Origin: Triatoma infestans
Taxonomy: Eukaryota > Arthropoda > Insecta > Hemiptera > Reduviidae
Assembly (NCBI GenBank): GCA_011037195.1
Contig: JAAEAF010003829.1
Location: 35,738 to 99,737, forward strand
Length of the DNA: 64,000 nt
Direction of reading: 5' to 3'
Of the stretch, positions 21,365 to 32,089 are shown in pieces. The notes under the pieces were generated by a model that did not search any database, had not been told where the DNA came from, and saw only the letters and a list, made by a program, of their open reading frames with translations. A program made the translations under genes and the position numbers. Each line of letters opens with the position of its first letter. Position 1 is the first letter of the stretch.

Positions 21365-21878
21365 TTGAAATAACAAGATAAATGATAGGTATCCATTCTG
21401 TATCACCCGCTCGTTCCACCATATTTAAGGCATGGCTACCAACATGAACAATAAATGGTAGGTATCCAGTGTGTGTCACCATGACTACCAACATGAACAA
21501 TAAATGGTAGGTATCCAGTGTGTGTCACCGTGACTACCAACATGAACAATAAATGGTAGGTATCCAGTGTGTGTCACCATGACTACCAACATGAACAATA
21601 AATGGTAGGTATCCAGTGTGTGTCACCATGACTACCAACATGAACAATAAATGGTAGGTATCCAGTGTGTGTCACCGTGACTACCAACATGAACAATAAA
21701 TGGTAGGTATCCAGTGTGTGTCACCATGACTACCAACATGAACAATAAATGGTAGGTATCCAGTGTGTGTCACCGAACCAACATGAACTAACAATGGTAG
21801 GTATCCAGTGTGTGTCACACTGAACAATAAATGGTAGGTATCCAGTGTGTGTCACCATGACTACCAACATGAACAATA
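21365..21878 (+). repeat. 49-bp minisatellite
   Basis: A 49-bp unit containing ggtaggtatccagtgtgtgt and gactaccaacatgaacaata is repeated head to tail. The phase word ggta recurs at 21457, 21506 and every 49 bp after that. There are about seven near-identical units, plus a diverged first unit (from about 21380) and shortened units near 21770-21840. Units alternate between caccatgac and caccgtgac variants. The array ends directly at a family A terminus (ataaatctggtgtgaaac). The tggtag / ctacca words make each unit weakly self-complementary. Confidence 0.9.
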
Positions 21879-22000
21879 AATCTGGTGTGAAACATTCACA
21901 CTACTTTTTCTTTACACCAATTAACCCCGAATTTTAATTGACAAATTTTGTTTAAATTTGGAATTTTTTGATGAATATATAAACTGCCCTTAATTATATA
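21879..22000 (-). repeat. Family A terminal fragment
   Basis: atctggtgtgaaacattcac, then ctactttttctttacaccaa, tgacaaattttgtttaaatt. It abuts the minisatellite. Confidence 0.7.
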
Positions 22001-22239
22001 TATAGGTGATGAAAAGCCGTACATTATAAGTTTCGGTTTTTTAGGACCAGGTAGTTGACAGTGGTTACTTTGTAGACCGCATGGCAGTGCTACCATCTAG
22101 CTGAGAAATTTGCTGTTGTATAATTTAGAGATAAACCTAACGTCTAGTTAGGCTCCTTGGATCCATATAAAATCAAGTTTTCCTTGAAAAAAGTGACATG
22201 TTTGCCTGTGCAGTTAGTAGCCGGCCCAGTTTAAAGAAA
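22001..22239. other. Unassigned stretch
   Basis: Probably decayed family A P8 to P7 sequence. No confident landmark. Confidence 0.3.
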
Positions 22240-22560
22240 AATCATTGTAGCCGTTTTTCCAGGGAAAATTTAATTTTTGGGAGATTCGGTGGGAACATTT
22301 AGCGTTTAGCTTTCCTCTTCAGTCTACAATGTATGGCTCTGCTACATATATAAAATTAATGTACATTAGAATAATTAAAAATTTGAGGGAAATCGGTTAA
22401 CAGGAAATACAAGTGTACACAGTAGGCTGCCAGTGGGTTCTAATTTTCTTGACAACGACCATAAAGATTTCCTTTAATCTTGGAATGCCATCTCACAGAT
22501 ATAAATCTACCATTTTTTTCTGAAACATCTTTACGACAAAAATTCAAAAGGTATCTGTCA
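22240..22560 (+). repeat. Family A P5-P7 fragment
   Basis: gggaacatttagcgtttagc, tttcctcttcagtctacaat, gaaatcggttaacaggaaat, ccataaagatttcctttaat, ctgaaacatctttacgac. Confidence 0.7.
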
Positions 22561-22974
22561 TATGACAGATGCATCATGCGTAGAATAAGTTTTTATGTCT
22601 CCGCCACAAATCCTAAGGTTTGTGTCTAGGACTACTCCCCCACACTTAACTCCCAAACTCCCTCAACTTCCCATCCACTACCCCTACCTATTAGCTTACT
22701 ATGAGAAAACGTTGGTTCGCTTTTTCACGTGAGAAACGTTTGCTTTTTACCAAAAAGGTGGTCTCCCAAAAGACGATTGTACGTTCAAATTAGTTTTATG
22801 TTGGTTTTGGGGAACCTGTTAGATTAAAAATAGCGCTACAAACGTTATTACATGAGACAGACGGCATTACCGCCCAAGCTACATTCAGGTATATACGATT
22901 ACCCTACCACTCTTCTTTATGGCAGGCCCAACTAACCGTTTGTAAACATTATCATTTTAAAAGAATATTTCCAT
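22561..22974. other. Unassigned stretch
   Basis: No supported gene. P8-like cytosine-rich sequence lies at about 22630-22690. Confidence 0.3.
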
Positions 22975-23090
22975 TCAATTTTATTAATTGCAGTTAAGAA
23001 AAAATCGTGTGAGTGTTTCACAGAATTCTTACTTCCGGTAAAAATTTAATTTCGAAAATTTAATACGGTCAATAATTTAGAAAAATAAGT
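22975..23090 (+). repeat. Family A terminus joined to an opposite-strand P1
   Basis: gcagttaagaaaaaatcgtg, tgagtgtttcacagaattc (plus end) is followed at once by cttccggtaaaaatttaat and cgaaaatttaatacggtc (minus P1). This is a tail-to-tail junction of two units. Confidence 0.6.
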
Positions 23091-23799
23091 AAAAAGGAAT
23101 AAAGCAGTCCTTAATTTTGAGAACGAATAGAAGAAAAACCAAGAATTGTGGAATTACCGCCTCAGGCAGGCTGTAACAGACAAAGATAGACAATCTCTAA
23201 ACTTAGACTCTGGAAAGAGTGAGCAGGATGGAAAATACCATTAAAAAAAAAGTAGAAAGAAAAAACAGCCCTGGAAAACTACAGTACAACAAAATTTTCT
23301 TTTGTTAAATGGGCTTAAAAGAAAGAAAAAAAGTGAAGTAATAAGACGTGTTTTTAGGATGAGGGAAAACTGAAAAGAGCACTTCGGTTCTGTGTGTGTG
23401 TGAGTGTGTGTGAGAGAGGGAGGGAGGGAGTGGACAGGCGAGAGAGGAATGGTGAGAGAGGAGTCTTATTTTCACTCTATCCCGCGGTCAAGCATGAACA
23501 AGTTGAAGTAATTAAAAAGTAAAGAAACAAGGAAAGAGCATCTCGTCCCGAAGAGTGGCGGCATTCACTACCAGACTGCACTGCCAACTTGCAAGTACGC
23601 TCTTATTGTTATTTAAAAGTGATTTTTAACTAGAAATTCTTTCCGAAATAATTTTCTTCTTTTTTTTTGTAATGTTTATTTATCATTTACAAGTGTACGG
23701 AATATAAAAATAAAGTAAACAAACTAGGAACAGGGCAAGGAATATCTTGAACAGAGATCACCTGGTTGGAGGAGCCAGTTTAATTTTTGTCGCTTTTCA
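23091..23799. other. Unassigned stretch with GT/GA low complexity
   Basis: GT and GAG runs at 23393-23430. No gene seen. Confidence 0.35.
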
Positions 23800-23815
23800 C
23801 GATTAGAAGGATGGT

Positions 23816-24037
23816 ATGGTTGAGGATGAGTTAGCTGATGTGTATAATAAGTCTTTGTTGAATTTAAGTAGCGTAATGAATGCGTTCAAAAGCAAAAGGA
23901 ATTTTGAGTTCGTTGTGAATAATGAGGAGATACTTACTGAATTAGAAAGGAGCGTTTTTATACTGCAGCGGGGGGGGGAGTGTAGGCTGAACAAGACTTT
24001 GCAATCTGTTGATACTAGTCGTTTAGCTGTTCAGTAA
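23816..24037 (+). CDS. Short open frame, possible mobile-element protein fragment
   Basis: A 73-codon frame starting VEDELADVYNKSLLNLSSV and ending DTSRLAVQ. It is polar, with alternating hydrophobics and no recognised motif, interrupted in feel by a G run (23970-23977) that may hide a frameshift. It lies just upstream of a LINE-like segment, so it could be a fragment of that element's first ORF. I do not recognise it, and a chance frame is equally possible. Confidence 0.25.
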   Translation: MVEDELADVYNKSLLNLSSVMNAFKSKRNFEFVVNNEEILTELERSVFILQRGGECRLNKTLQSVDTSRLAVQ

Positions 24038-24044
24038 AGTTCCA

Positions 24045-24840
24045 AGTTCATATAGATGTTACAAGGGATGGATAGAGACTTCTTATATTGGCAACTTGAT
24101 AGCATTCTAAAGAAAGCCTTAACGTTATCCTACTTATTTATCTCTCAATCTACCGCTGGTTTTTATCCGTATACTGGCACAAATGAACCTCAGGAATTTA
24201 AATATTGAAGTTAACAATTGATTCTACTTCTACTGTAATTATCAAAAATCAGATGTAAACTCTGTAATTTAAATTTACCCGAGAATCTAGAACATATTTT
24301 GGTTGGTTGCCCTGTTTACTCGCTTCTTAGACAATACTTTAATATCAATACCAATGAATTTTGGTATCGTAAGTATGTTAGATCCTAAACCAGTTACCGA
24401 AATTAAAAAAGATTTATAATTTTATTTATTATATTTCGAATAAATCAAATAAATATTATATTATTTTGTTTCATAAAAATAAATTTTGGATAGAAAATAA
24501 AACACCTGTTTGTATGAAGTATGACCCATTTAAAGTTTATCCATTCGTAAAGTGATATTTTATTTTTATTTCTGTTTGATTACTTCTTAGTAAGAGATTT
24601 GTTTTGTATATTCCAAAATATCTGTTTATTGTTTTTCAAACAGCCACAACTTTCTATTACAATCAACATGGTATAATCTCTATCCAGATTTATTTTCATT
24701 TTTTATATTTACTTTTTATATTTTTTTAATATTTTATGTTTTTGGTGCTACGATATAGATGCTACAAGGGATGGATAGAGACTTCTTATACTGGCAGCTT
24801 GATAGCATTTTGAAGAAAACCTCAACATTGTATCTACCCC
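24045..24840 (+). mobile_element. LINE-like fragment 4 with a duplicated 75-bp block
   Basis: A Cys/His knuckle can be read at 24260-24313: LCNLNLPENLEHILVGCP, i.e. C, H and C in LINE ORF2 tail spacing. The frame continues through LLRQYFN to a stop at about 24388, followed by an AT-rich 3' region. A block of about 75 bp (atatagatgttacaaggga; gatagagacttcttata; cttgatagcatt) at 24050-24123 recurs at about 85% identity at 24753-24827, bracketing this part. The two copies differ too much to be a target-site duplication of a recent insertion. They may be two overlapping copies of one element. Confidence 0.55.
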
Positions 24841-24856
24841 CACCCCACCCCACCCA

Positions 24857-25720
24857 CAGAACCCATCAACAATCAATTTTCCAGGGAAAAGTTTCCAAAT
24901 AAAAGTGAGAGGCATTTTGTAAATGGAATAAACACTCTTCTATGGAGAAAAATCCATTACAACAGCGCTGATAATTTCATGCTGCCAATAAGTGCAGATA
25001 ACAGCACTACGGTGCTACCTAGAAGCTAGTCTAAATCGTTAAGTATGCTGAAATCAACATTCCAAGTGTTTGAAACAATCATTCAGAGTGTAAACATTCC
25101 AATCACTGCAAGCAGCATTTAAGAGACCAACAAATAATTTTCAAGTAGTCTGTGTTCAATAGAAATGGTGAAGAGTTTATAACAAGCAACAACTGCCAGC
25201 AAGCAAGCAACCATTAAGAATAGTCAACAGTTCAAGAACTATGTATCAAGAAGTCAACAGTTCCAACTGCCAACGCTACCATACTATGCTCTTCCTTCAT
25301 TTTCTTTGAAATTCTTTTTCTATTTCTTATCTTCGAAATGCAAATACTAGTGAGTTTTTTTATTGAACATCATTGACATCAGCAACCAATCTATCTGCCA
25401 CAAACTAAATACATAGGTTTTAAGGGAAAATCGTCTAAAGTCAATTTTCAAGAAAATTGCGAAAAACGATATTCAATAAAGTCGCAATCTCGGTTGACAG
25501 ATCTTTACCGAACCTTTCGCCACCAATGTCGTTCCTAGATGGAATATCATGTTTGAGCTCCCTGCAAACTCCTCCCTCAATTTTTTAATGTTACGATTTC
25601 CTTTGAACTATATGCACACACTATTTATATAAAATCACCCTGTTTTTTAATTTCAAACTCAGTTCCGAATAAATTAACCGAGGGGATTTTGGGTGATTTA
25701 TTTTAGAGGTATGCATGTCA
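24857..25720 (-). repeat. Family A fragments and unassigned sequence
   Basis: Clear minus-strand pieces lie at about 24870-24925 (tccaaataaaagtgagagg), 25430-25560 (agaaaattgcgaaaaacgat, aataaagtcgcaatctcgg, agatctttaccgaacctttc) and about 25590-25700. The interval 24930-25425 has no recognised feature apart from scattered caacag-type words. Confidence 0.5.
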
Positions 25721-25990
25721 TATGACTCTTTCACGGTATTTACATAATTCGTACCACATTAAATATCTCGGTGGGTAGAAACAGTACACTACAATGTCTA
25801 GAAATTCGACCCCCCTTTTGGTCTTATCAGTGTTGTGTTAGGGAAAAAACTAGCTGGAGGCGATAAGAGAGGCGCACATAGTGTGAGATAAGTAAATATT
25901 TTAGGATATTTTGTAGACATATCACATCATTCTGATGTGACAGCACATACACAAGGACACACGTACACAGACCAGTCAGTCTTTGAAAAA
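25721..25990. other. Unassigned stretch
   Basis: No supported feature; a CA/TG-rich patch lies at about 25950-25975. Confidence 0.3.
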
Positions 25991-25995
25991 ATTAA

Positions 25996-26840
25996 TATAA
26001 TTTTGGTGTGAAACACTGACAAGACGTTGTCTGATTTCTCTCAGTACATTATATACAAAATAACAAGTTTTCTTTTCACTACAGATTTTAGTCATTTGTT
26101 GTGACGTTTAATATGGGAGATAGTGGCGGACAAGTATCTATCCAGGCCGGTGGAGAAGTGTTTAAATTGTGGTGCCGACGAGCGCGCCAATAACAAAGAC
26201 CCAACCTCATACAGCAAAACGAAATGAAAATGAAATTTAACGTCACAAATTCGCATAAAATCAACTTTTGTGGGAAAAATGTGTCTAAAATCTGACAGAA
26301 TTATGTCTGTGCAGTTAGCATTCCAAGTTTCAAGGAAATCGTTTCTGTGGCTAACGAGAAAATTCCAAAAAACTGAAAAAATTATTCTGTAAAGTGCACT
26401 TCCGGTTCCGAATTTCCTCAAATTTAGAATTATAGCAATGATTCTAATACACGTATGTTGTATGGGTGCTAGAACGTATACATTATATTGAAGTGGTATT
26501 CTAGAGGAAAGCTCAAGCTATTGTTTCTCCCACAAGCCTCCCGAAAATTAATTTTTCCGGGAAAATGTTTCAAATAAAAGTGAAGCTATTTATGTATGTA
26601 AATAGTATACAGAGATTAAAGCAAATCTTTGGAGCCGTTTTCAAAAAAAATGCGAAAAACTGAAAGTAAAATTCAGTAAAATCGCATTTCCGGTTGATGG
26701 ATTTGTCCGAAACTTTGATGATAGATGCGGAAACCAAGTTTGAGTTCCCAGCGATGTTTTAGGAAAACTTGGGAGAAAATTCAATTTCAAATATTTGTTG
26801 CCATCGCAACACTTCCTCTGTTCAAAGAAAGTAAAATTTA
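25996..26840 (-). repeat. Family A near-complete copy
   Basis: Full minus-strand order: tggtgtgaaacactgacaag; P8 (ggcggacaagtatctatcc, gcgcgccaataac); half B (ttctgtaaagtgcacttccg); P5 (tctagaggaaagctcaagc); half A (cagtaaaatcgcatttccgg, atttgtccgaaactttgatg); and P1 (catcgcaacacttcctctg). The P2 microsatellite part is deleted. Length is about 845 bp. Confidence 0.85.
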
Positions 26841-27325
26841 ATAATAAAAAATGAAATATATAAAAAAAAAAAAAAAAGAAAGAAAAGAATAGAATAAGAT
26901 GAATGCTAGCACTGTATGTTACAGACCATGAGCATATAGTAGAGAACATAGAATTATCAGCGAACCGTCCAAAATGTCTATTATATTCCAGCCAGACCAC
27001 ATATTCCTTTCCGTGACCCCAACACAGAATAATAATAAAAAAACAACACTATTACCTTGAGTTTTTAGTGGTAAAGAACTTCAAACCGGAAATTCCTTTT
27101 ATTTTTTTTTTTGGAGGGCTTTTTTTTTGTTTATTTAATAATAGATTTACAAGAAGAACAACTAGTAGCTGACATTCTTCATCGAATAGGTCAGCTGGCA
27201 AGGCTGTTCTTTTAATGGATTTCTTGGTAGAAATGGCGTGGTTTGCAAGAATCTAGTAACCATTAGCTCCGGTAGTCCATACACCTGCACGAGGATATAT
27301 AGAAATGTAACAGATCGCATTTCCA
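26841..27325. other. Unassigned stretch with A and T runs
   Basis: Poly-A-rich at 26860-26885 and poly-T-rich at 27100-27132. No gene supported. Confidence 0.35.
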
Positions 27326-27829
27326 GATTTTACTGTCTCTTCTAAGTAAGCTGGTAAAAGAAAGTATTGCAAAATGTGCCAGATTTTCGAAATTGAATAT
27401 TCACTCAGAAATACAGATAGTCTGAAGTGCCCTGCGTGTGGAATACAAAAAATGGAACGGATAAACTGTAGCAAGCTGATACTGGAATTCAGTTTTTGTT
27501 GGTTCTACAAAGTAACTACATTAAGATAGAGGAGAAGTAAATATCTTTAAAAAAACATAATAATAACTTTGAAGAAACTCGGTCAACCGGAAGTTCACTA
27601 TTATATAATGAGCTTTTACAGTAGTTTCTTTGTATTTGCTCGACATCAGCTCCAAAGCTTTTCCTTAAACTTGGTATACTTTTATAAGAAATCACTTTTA
27701 TGTGGAAACATTTTTTTTTTTCAAAAAAATTCTATTGGGAACTGTTGATTTTTGGCTGCCCACTATTACGCTATTTCAGTACAATTTAATGACCTGGTGA
27801 AAATTAAGGCAACTAAGAATTTATTAAAG
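27326..27829 (+). repeat. Family A P1 and half-A to P5 fragments
   Basis: P1 at about 27335-27450 (aagtattgcaaaatgtgcca, cgaaattgaatattcact). Half A from about 27585 (ggtcaaccggaagttcac, tgctcgacatcagctcc) to P5 at about 27720-27795. The palindromic Penelope-like element follows. Confidence 0.65.
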
Positions 27830-27842
27830 TCTATTTTTTAAG
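27830..27842. repeat. Left target-site duplication (tctattttttaag)
   Basis: 13-bp word recurring exactly at 28483-28495, abutting the first base of the palindrome. Confidence 0.75.
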
Positions 27843-27900
27843 TGTTGAAAATGGATTTTGAGGTTCGGTCAAACAAAAGAACTCTTTTTTAAATTTCTAC

Positions 27901-27935
27901 CGACGTTTCGGCAAATTTATTGCCTTCTTCAGGGT
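27901..27935 (-). ncRNA. Hammerhead ribozyme-like motif (left arm)
   Basis: Minus strand: acc, ctgaaga (27926-27932), a, ggcaa/ttgcc around taaat, gaaa, cg, tc, ggt. The invariant core CUGANGA and GAAA plus a GUC triplet are present. Stem I is 3 bp (acc/ggt) and stem II 5 bp. Stem III acgt is self-complementary, as in dimeric hammerheads. Confidence 0.6.
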
Positions 27936-28355
27936 CTGTACAAAGGTTGAAATACATATCAAAAAAAAGGACTAACAGAAAATATGAACTTAAACTAAAT
28001 ATTATCAGAATAAAAAATTTTAAAGTAAACAATATAAAATAAACTAAGTACAAAATATGATATATATAGAGTACAATTAAATTTATTTTAAATTATTGTA
28101 GACAGATCAATATTAAACTAAATCGCAACTATTAAATAGTGCGATCAATATATAATTAATAGTTGCGATTTAGTTTAATATTGATCTGTCTACAATAATT
28201 TAAAATAAATTTAATTGTACTCTATGTATATATCATATTTTGTACTTAGTTTATTTCATATTGTTTAGTTTAAAATTTTTATTCTGGAAATATTTAGTTT
28301 AAGTTCATATTTTCTGTTGGTCCTATTTTTGATATGTATTTCAACCTTTGTACAG

Positions 28356-28392
28356 ACCCTGAAGAAGGCAATAAATTTGCCGAAACGTCGGT
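28356..28392 (+). ncRNA. Hammerhead ribozyme-like motif (right arm)
   Basis: Mirror image of 27901-27935 on the plus strand: ctgaaga at 28359-28365 and gaaa at 28382-28385, followed by cgtc and ggt. The sequence is identical to the left-arm motif, so both arms keep the core. Confidence 0.6.
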
Positions 28393-28482
28393 AGAAATTT
28401 AAAAAAGAGTTCTTTTGTTTGACCGAACCTCAAAATCCATTTTCAACATTGAATGCAACGGTCGTAACGAACACCAAAAACA

Positions 28483-28495
28483 TCTATTTTTTAAG
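28483..28495. repeat. Right target-site duplication (tctattttttaag)
   Basis: Exact second copy of 27830-27842. Confidence 0.75.
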
Positions 28496-28554
28496 GACAA
28501 TTTTTCTAAACAAAACCGTGAAAATTACAGTATCCAATGTCGTATGAGATTTTA

Positions 28555-29640
28555 TTTATACTTTCTCTAATTCCTAATAAAAGGAAGTATTGCGAAGTAT
28601 TCCTCGAAAAAGGAAGTATTGCGAAGTATTCCTCGTAAAAGGAAGTATTGCGAAGTATTCCTCGTAAAAGGAAGTATTGCGAAGTATTCCTCGTAAAAGG
28701 AAGTATTGCGAAGTATTCCTCGAAAAAGGAAGTATTGCGAAGTATTCCTCGTAAAAGGAAGTATTGCGAAGTATTCCTCGTAAAAGGAAGTATTGCGAAG
28801 TATTCCTCGTAAAAGGAAGTATTGCGAAGTATTCCTCGTAAAAGTAAGTATTGCGAAGTATTCCTCGTAAAAGGAAGTATTGCGATCGTGTCAAATTTAC
28901 GAAATTGAGTTCGCACAGGAAATACATGTATTGAGTGCCCTGAGTACGAAATAAAGCGGAATGGACTGTGTGTTGGGAACAGAATATCTCAAACAGTAAA
29001 ATATCGCAGGAAGGCCATCGCAGTTGGTATTCCGTTTAGGAACTTACCGCCGCATGCGACACGAAAGTTCTGGGCAAAATTCATCCACTGGAAAATGCTA
29101 TTTTACTGAAATGTTGTTTTTTCTCTTCAGTTTTTCGCGATTTTCTCTGAGAAGGCTCCAACGATTTTCTTTGAACTTGATATAATAGCAACTGCACATA
29201 CATACCTAACTGTTTTTATGTTTAACCTTTTACCGAAAATAATTATTTTTAAGAGGTTTTTCGGCGAGCAGTAATTAGGCTTTTCTATAAAGTGGCGTTT
29301 CGGCATTTTGTACGATACAATTAACTATATAATATTATTATGAATTAAATGTATTGCCCTAATTCCGGTATTGAAGAAAATCGGTTGGACGGAGGTGCGA
29401 TTTTGCTAAGCTTGTTTTTCCCCAGTTTTTGGCGATTTTCTCGATAAAGATATTAACGGTTTCTTTGAATTTGGTGCACAAAATAGATTTAGACCTATCA
29501 CTTTGTTTGAAACATTCTTTTCTAAGTAGATTTAATGTTCGGCACTAGGGGAGTTGAAAAGTTGATAATACAAAAAACTGTCAATAATAACTAGTGAAGA
29601 GAAAGTCGGGTCAGTGTTTCCCCAACAGATTTTGTTTAAG
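28555..29640 (+). repeat. Family A full-length copy with expanded first bases
   Basis: It starts actttctctaattcctaat, runs into the 29-bp minisatellite, then continues from 28873 with ggaagtattgcgatcgtgtc. P2 reads actgtgtgttgggaacag. Half A reads cactggaaaatgctatttta, cgcgattttctctgagaagg, ctccaacgattttctttgaa. P5 follows, then half B (gaagaaaatcggttggacgg, ggcgattttctcgataaag) and P9 (aagagaaagtcgggtcagtg). Without the minisatellite the unit is about 770 bp, and P8 is largely missing. Confidence 0.85.
28583..28872 (+). repeat. 29-bp minisatellite born from the family A terminus
   Basis: Ten head-to-tail units (ggaagtattgcgaagtattc + ctcgtaaaa) start at 28583 and repeat every 29 bp. The eleventh start, at 28873, runs straight into the normal family A sequence ggaagtattgcgatcgtgtc. 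So the array grew from the first 12 or so bases of this copy. Because 29 is not a multiple of 3, long frames appear on the minus strand; these are artefacts. Confidence 0.9.
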
Positions 29641-30495
29641 GAATTGACAAATTTTGTTTAAAGTCACAAGGTAAACTGAAATGTAAGCCACACAGATTGA
29701 AACTGCTGGGGAACGCATGCCTAAAGTCCCTCAGTCTAATCAGAACCAATAAGGACAATCTCAGCAAGTAATAAGGAAAAGATAAAAAAATGCACATTTA
29801 CTAGCCGAATTTTGGCAGAAACCCATGGTGGGAACACTACCCGCACATAACCCACTTTCGTTCGCAATACTTCTTCTTACACCAGAGTGAAAACATAATA
29901 ATATTATGACAATACGATCTGAACGTAATTTAGAGCGGAACAGGTGATTCGAGTAAACATAACTAACATGATTCCATAACAGACGACAATATTGTGGAAG
30001 CCAGCTTACTAAGCACACAGTATCTTAGTCTTTATTTTTTCTAAACAAACAAGGGTGGGGGCGGGACCAGGCTCTCTCTAGTAATGTGTATGATGGAACA
30101 GTTGGAACAGACAAACAAAAAACGGGAAATAAAACAAAATGTTGATAGTAGAGGGCTGGTGGTGGCATACTATGGTGATGAAATGATACTATCAGCTGCA
30201 GGCGTAGAAGGCACCACCCCACCAAGTGTGGCCCCATGTTGCCTTAAACAAGTGAGCCCAAATATCTGGCCATGTCTGGCTTATGTCTCTCTGGCCGGAC
30301 CACACAAAAAAGTAACAGCCTACAGTCCCATAAATACCCAGTGATTCCTCTTATCAATACGCCCCCTCCGTAATCTTGTTGTTTTTTGAAGAGGGGCCGC
30401 TTAGGCTATATTTTTGTTACACTATGTATTTTTTTCATGACACACAACACAAAAAAGGAGTTGAAATGCCTATTTATGTTTTAACAAAAGAGTTG
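29641..30495. other. Unassigned stretch
   Basis: No family A landmark or recognised protein. Frames at 29761-30237 (minus) and 30084-30344 (plus) have no identifiable domain. Confidence 0.35.
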
Positions 30496-30499
30496 AACT

Positions 30500-31335
30500 T
30501 TTTACTTTCTCTTATGCCTTATCACTATCGTGTCAATTTTTGGAAATTCAGTTTTCAGTAGAAATACAAGTTTGAAGGCCCTCGGAATAAAACGAAAATA
30601 TTCATTTACGCAATACATCTTGTGTGGGACAAAGTATCTTCAAAAAACAAAACTTGCAATAAGCTCAAACTTTATTACGAACATTCGCTTCCGGCATAAA
30701 GTTTCAGTAAACATCCTTCAACGGAAATTGCATCATAATAAATGATTTTTTCTTTCAGTTTTTCGCGATTTACTCGAAAACTGCTCCAACGATTTTCTTT
30801 ACATTTCGTACAATATCACACACACAAATATCCAATCACTTTTATTGGAAACATTTTCCCATTTTTGGTGGTGGTGGTGGTGGGGGGGGACAGTAGGTTA
30901 TACTTTCCTCTAAAGTATCCCAATGATAATTCAAGCATTGCTAGAAGACGAAATTTGAAGAAAATCTATTATTAACCTGAAGTGCGAGGTTTTTAAGTAT
31001 TTTAGAATTTTCTCGAAAACGACTCCAAGGATTTCCTTTAAACTAGAAAAAAATCTGCCCAGATATAAACTAACTACTTTCATTTGAATATTTTTCAGAA
31101 AAAAATTAATTTTCGCTAGTAGTGCGCAATGTGTGGCGCTAAATTTCAATGATTCCATGAAATTATTTCACCCCAGTGGGGCGCTCATCTGGGCCGTGAT
31201 TTAACATTACTCAACCATCCTGCCTGTATTGATAGGTTAGTGCCCCCCCATCACCTCTATATTTATGTGACGACAAATGAGCAAATTTTGAAATTGAAAG
31301 GAAATTTATCATTTTATATATAATTTTTTTTTAAC
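30500..31335 (+). repeat. Family A near-complete copy
   Basis: P1 (tttactttctcttatgcctt, tatcgtgtcaatttttgga); half A (cttcaacggaaattgcatca, ttcgcgatttactcgaaaac); P5 with a GGT expansion (30868-30890) and actttcctctaaagtatcc; half B (aacctgaagtgcgaggtttt, ctcgaaaacgactccaagg); P8 (gtggggcgctcatctgg, cccccatcacctctat); P9 start (aggaaatttatcattttata). The terminal hairpin is lost. Confidence 0.85.
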
Positions 31336-32085
31336 AAAACGTTTTGGGCAAAATCCATTAAACACTCAAGTGGCGTGTTTCTTCACAGCAGATATTTTAT
31401 TGAAATATTTTTTTGGGATAAATGATTTTAAAAGGTTGAATGGGAAGCTGTAATATTTACACTCATGTCTAGATTGTCCTCTCAGTATCATGTATAGCAC
31501 CATATTCACCTGTACTAATATATTGAAATGGTAACTAATTTGAGGAAAAGCAGTCAATTAAAATAATAGAATATCCAATAAGGGTGTTTTTTTGATGGTG
31601 AAGTAAGGCCCTTCCATAGTAGGTCTTAGTGAAGTAAGACTCCTGCAGGTGTTCTTATGTCAGCTGTACCCTACAGAGTTTTTTTTATTCAATAAGAATT
31701 TTTTACTGGATTTATAATGTTCAAGAATAAACTCGACGTACCTAGTTATTCATTTATTTCTAGAATTAGCATTTCTCTGTATTACATTAAGTGAATATAT
31801 ATTATTATCATTGGAATATCCGTGGATCAAGGAGCAAACTGCCGATTATTATAGTGTTTTCCAGATGCTCAATTAGGTGTTTGTATGCCAGATACCTGGA
31901 AACGTAAAGTGTAAGCACTTCCAAGACATTACCAGATAGAATCTCAGGATATTACCATCCCTTCTCTATATGCCCTTCTTCCATTCGGCCACTGGAAGCC
32001 GTATCTTCCTTAGATTTGGTTCCTTAGGCTTAACATAGAATCATGAATGTACTAGTCAAGAAAAAAAAAACACATCATGAGGGGA
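31336..32085. other. Unassigned stretch
   Basis: AT-rich with no supported gene; the minus-strand frame at 31366-31557 has no domain. Confidence 0.35.
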
Positions 32086-32089
32086 AAAA

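Larger units (their letters stand above)
27843..28482. mobile_element. 640-bp palindromic Penelope-like element with inverted pseudo-LTRs
   Basis: Arms 27843-28135 and 28156-28448 (293 bp each) are inverted copies. No net length change was found along the pairing and there are only a few mismatches (roughly 95% identity by eye). The spacer is 20 bp. A 34-bp tail (28449-28482) exists only on the right. The 13-bp duplication tctattttttaag flanks the whole. Each arm holds a hammerhead-like motif facing outward. Known for the family: Penelope-like elements carry pseudo-LTRs that may be inverted, and hammerhead motifs in them. Inferred: a non-autonomous or collapsed copy, since no reverse transcriptase or GIY-YIG domain is present. 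Confidence 0.8.

Noticed and set aside
21365..21878. Possible CRISPR-like array
   Set aside because: The units are contiguous with no variable spacers and no cas genes, and the context is a eukaryotic genome. It is a minisatellite.
28506..28927. Two overlapping minus-strand frames with repeated peptide blocks (ILRNTSFYEEYFA type)
   Set aside because: They are read-throughs of the 29-bp minisatellite; since 29 is not a multiple of 3, the same peptide blocks appear in successive frames. Not a repeat protein.
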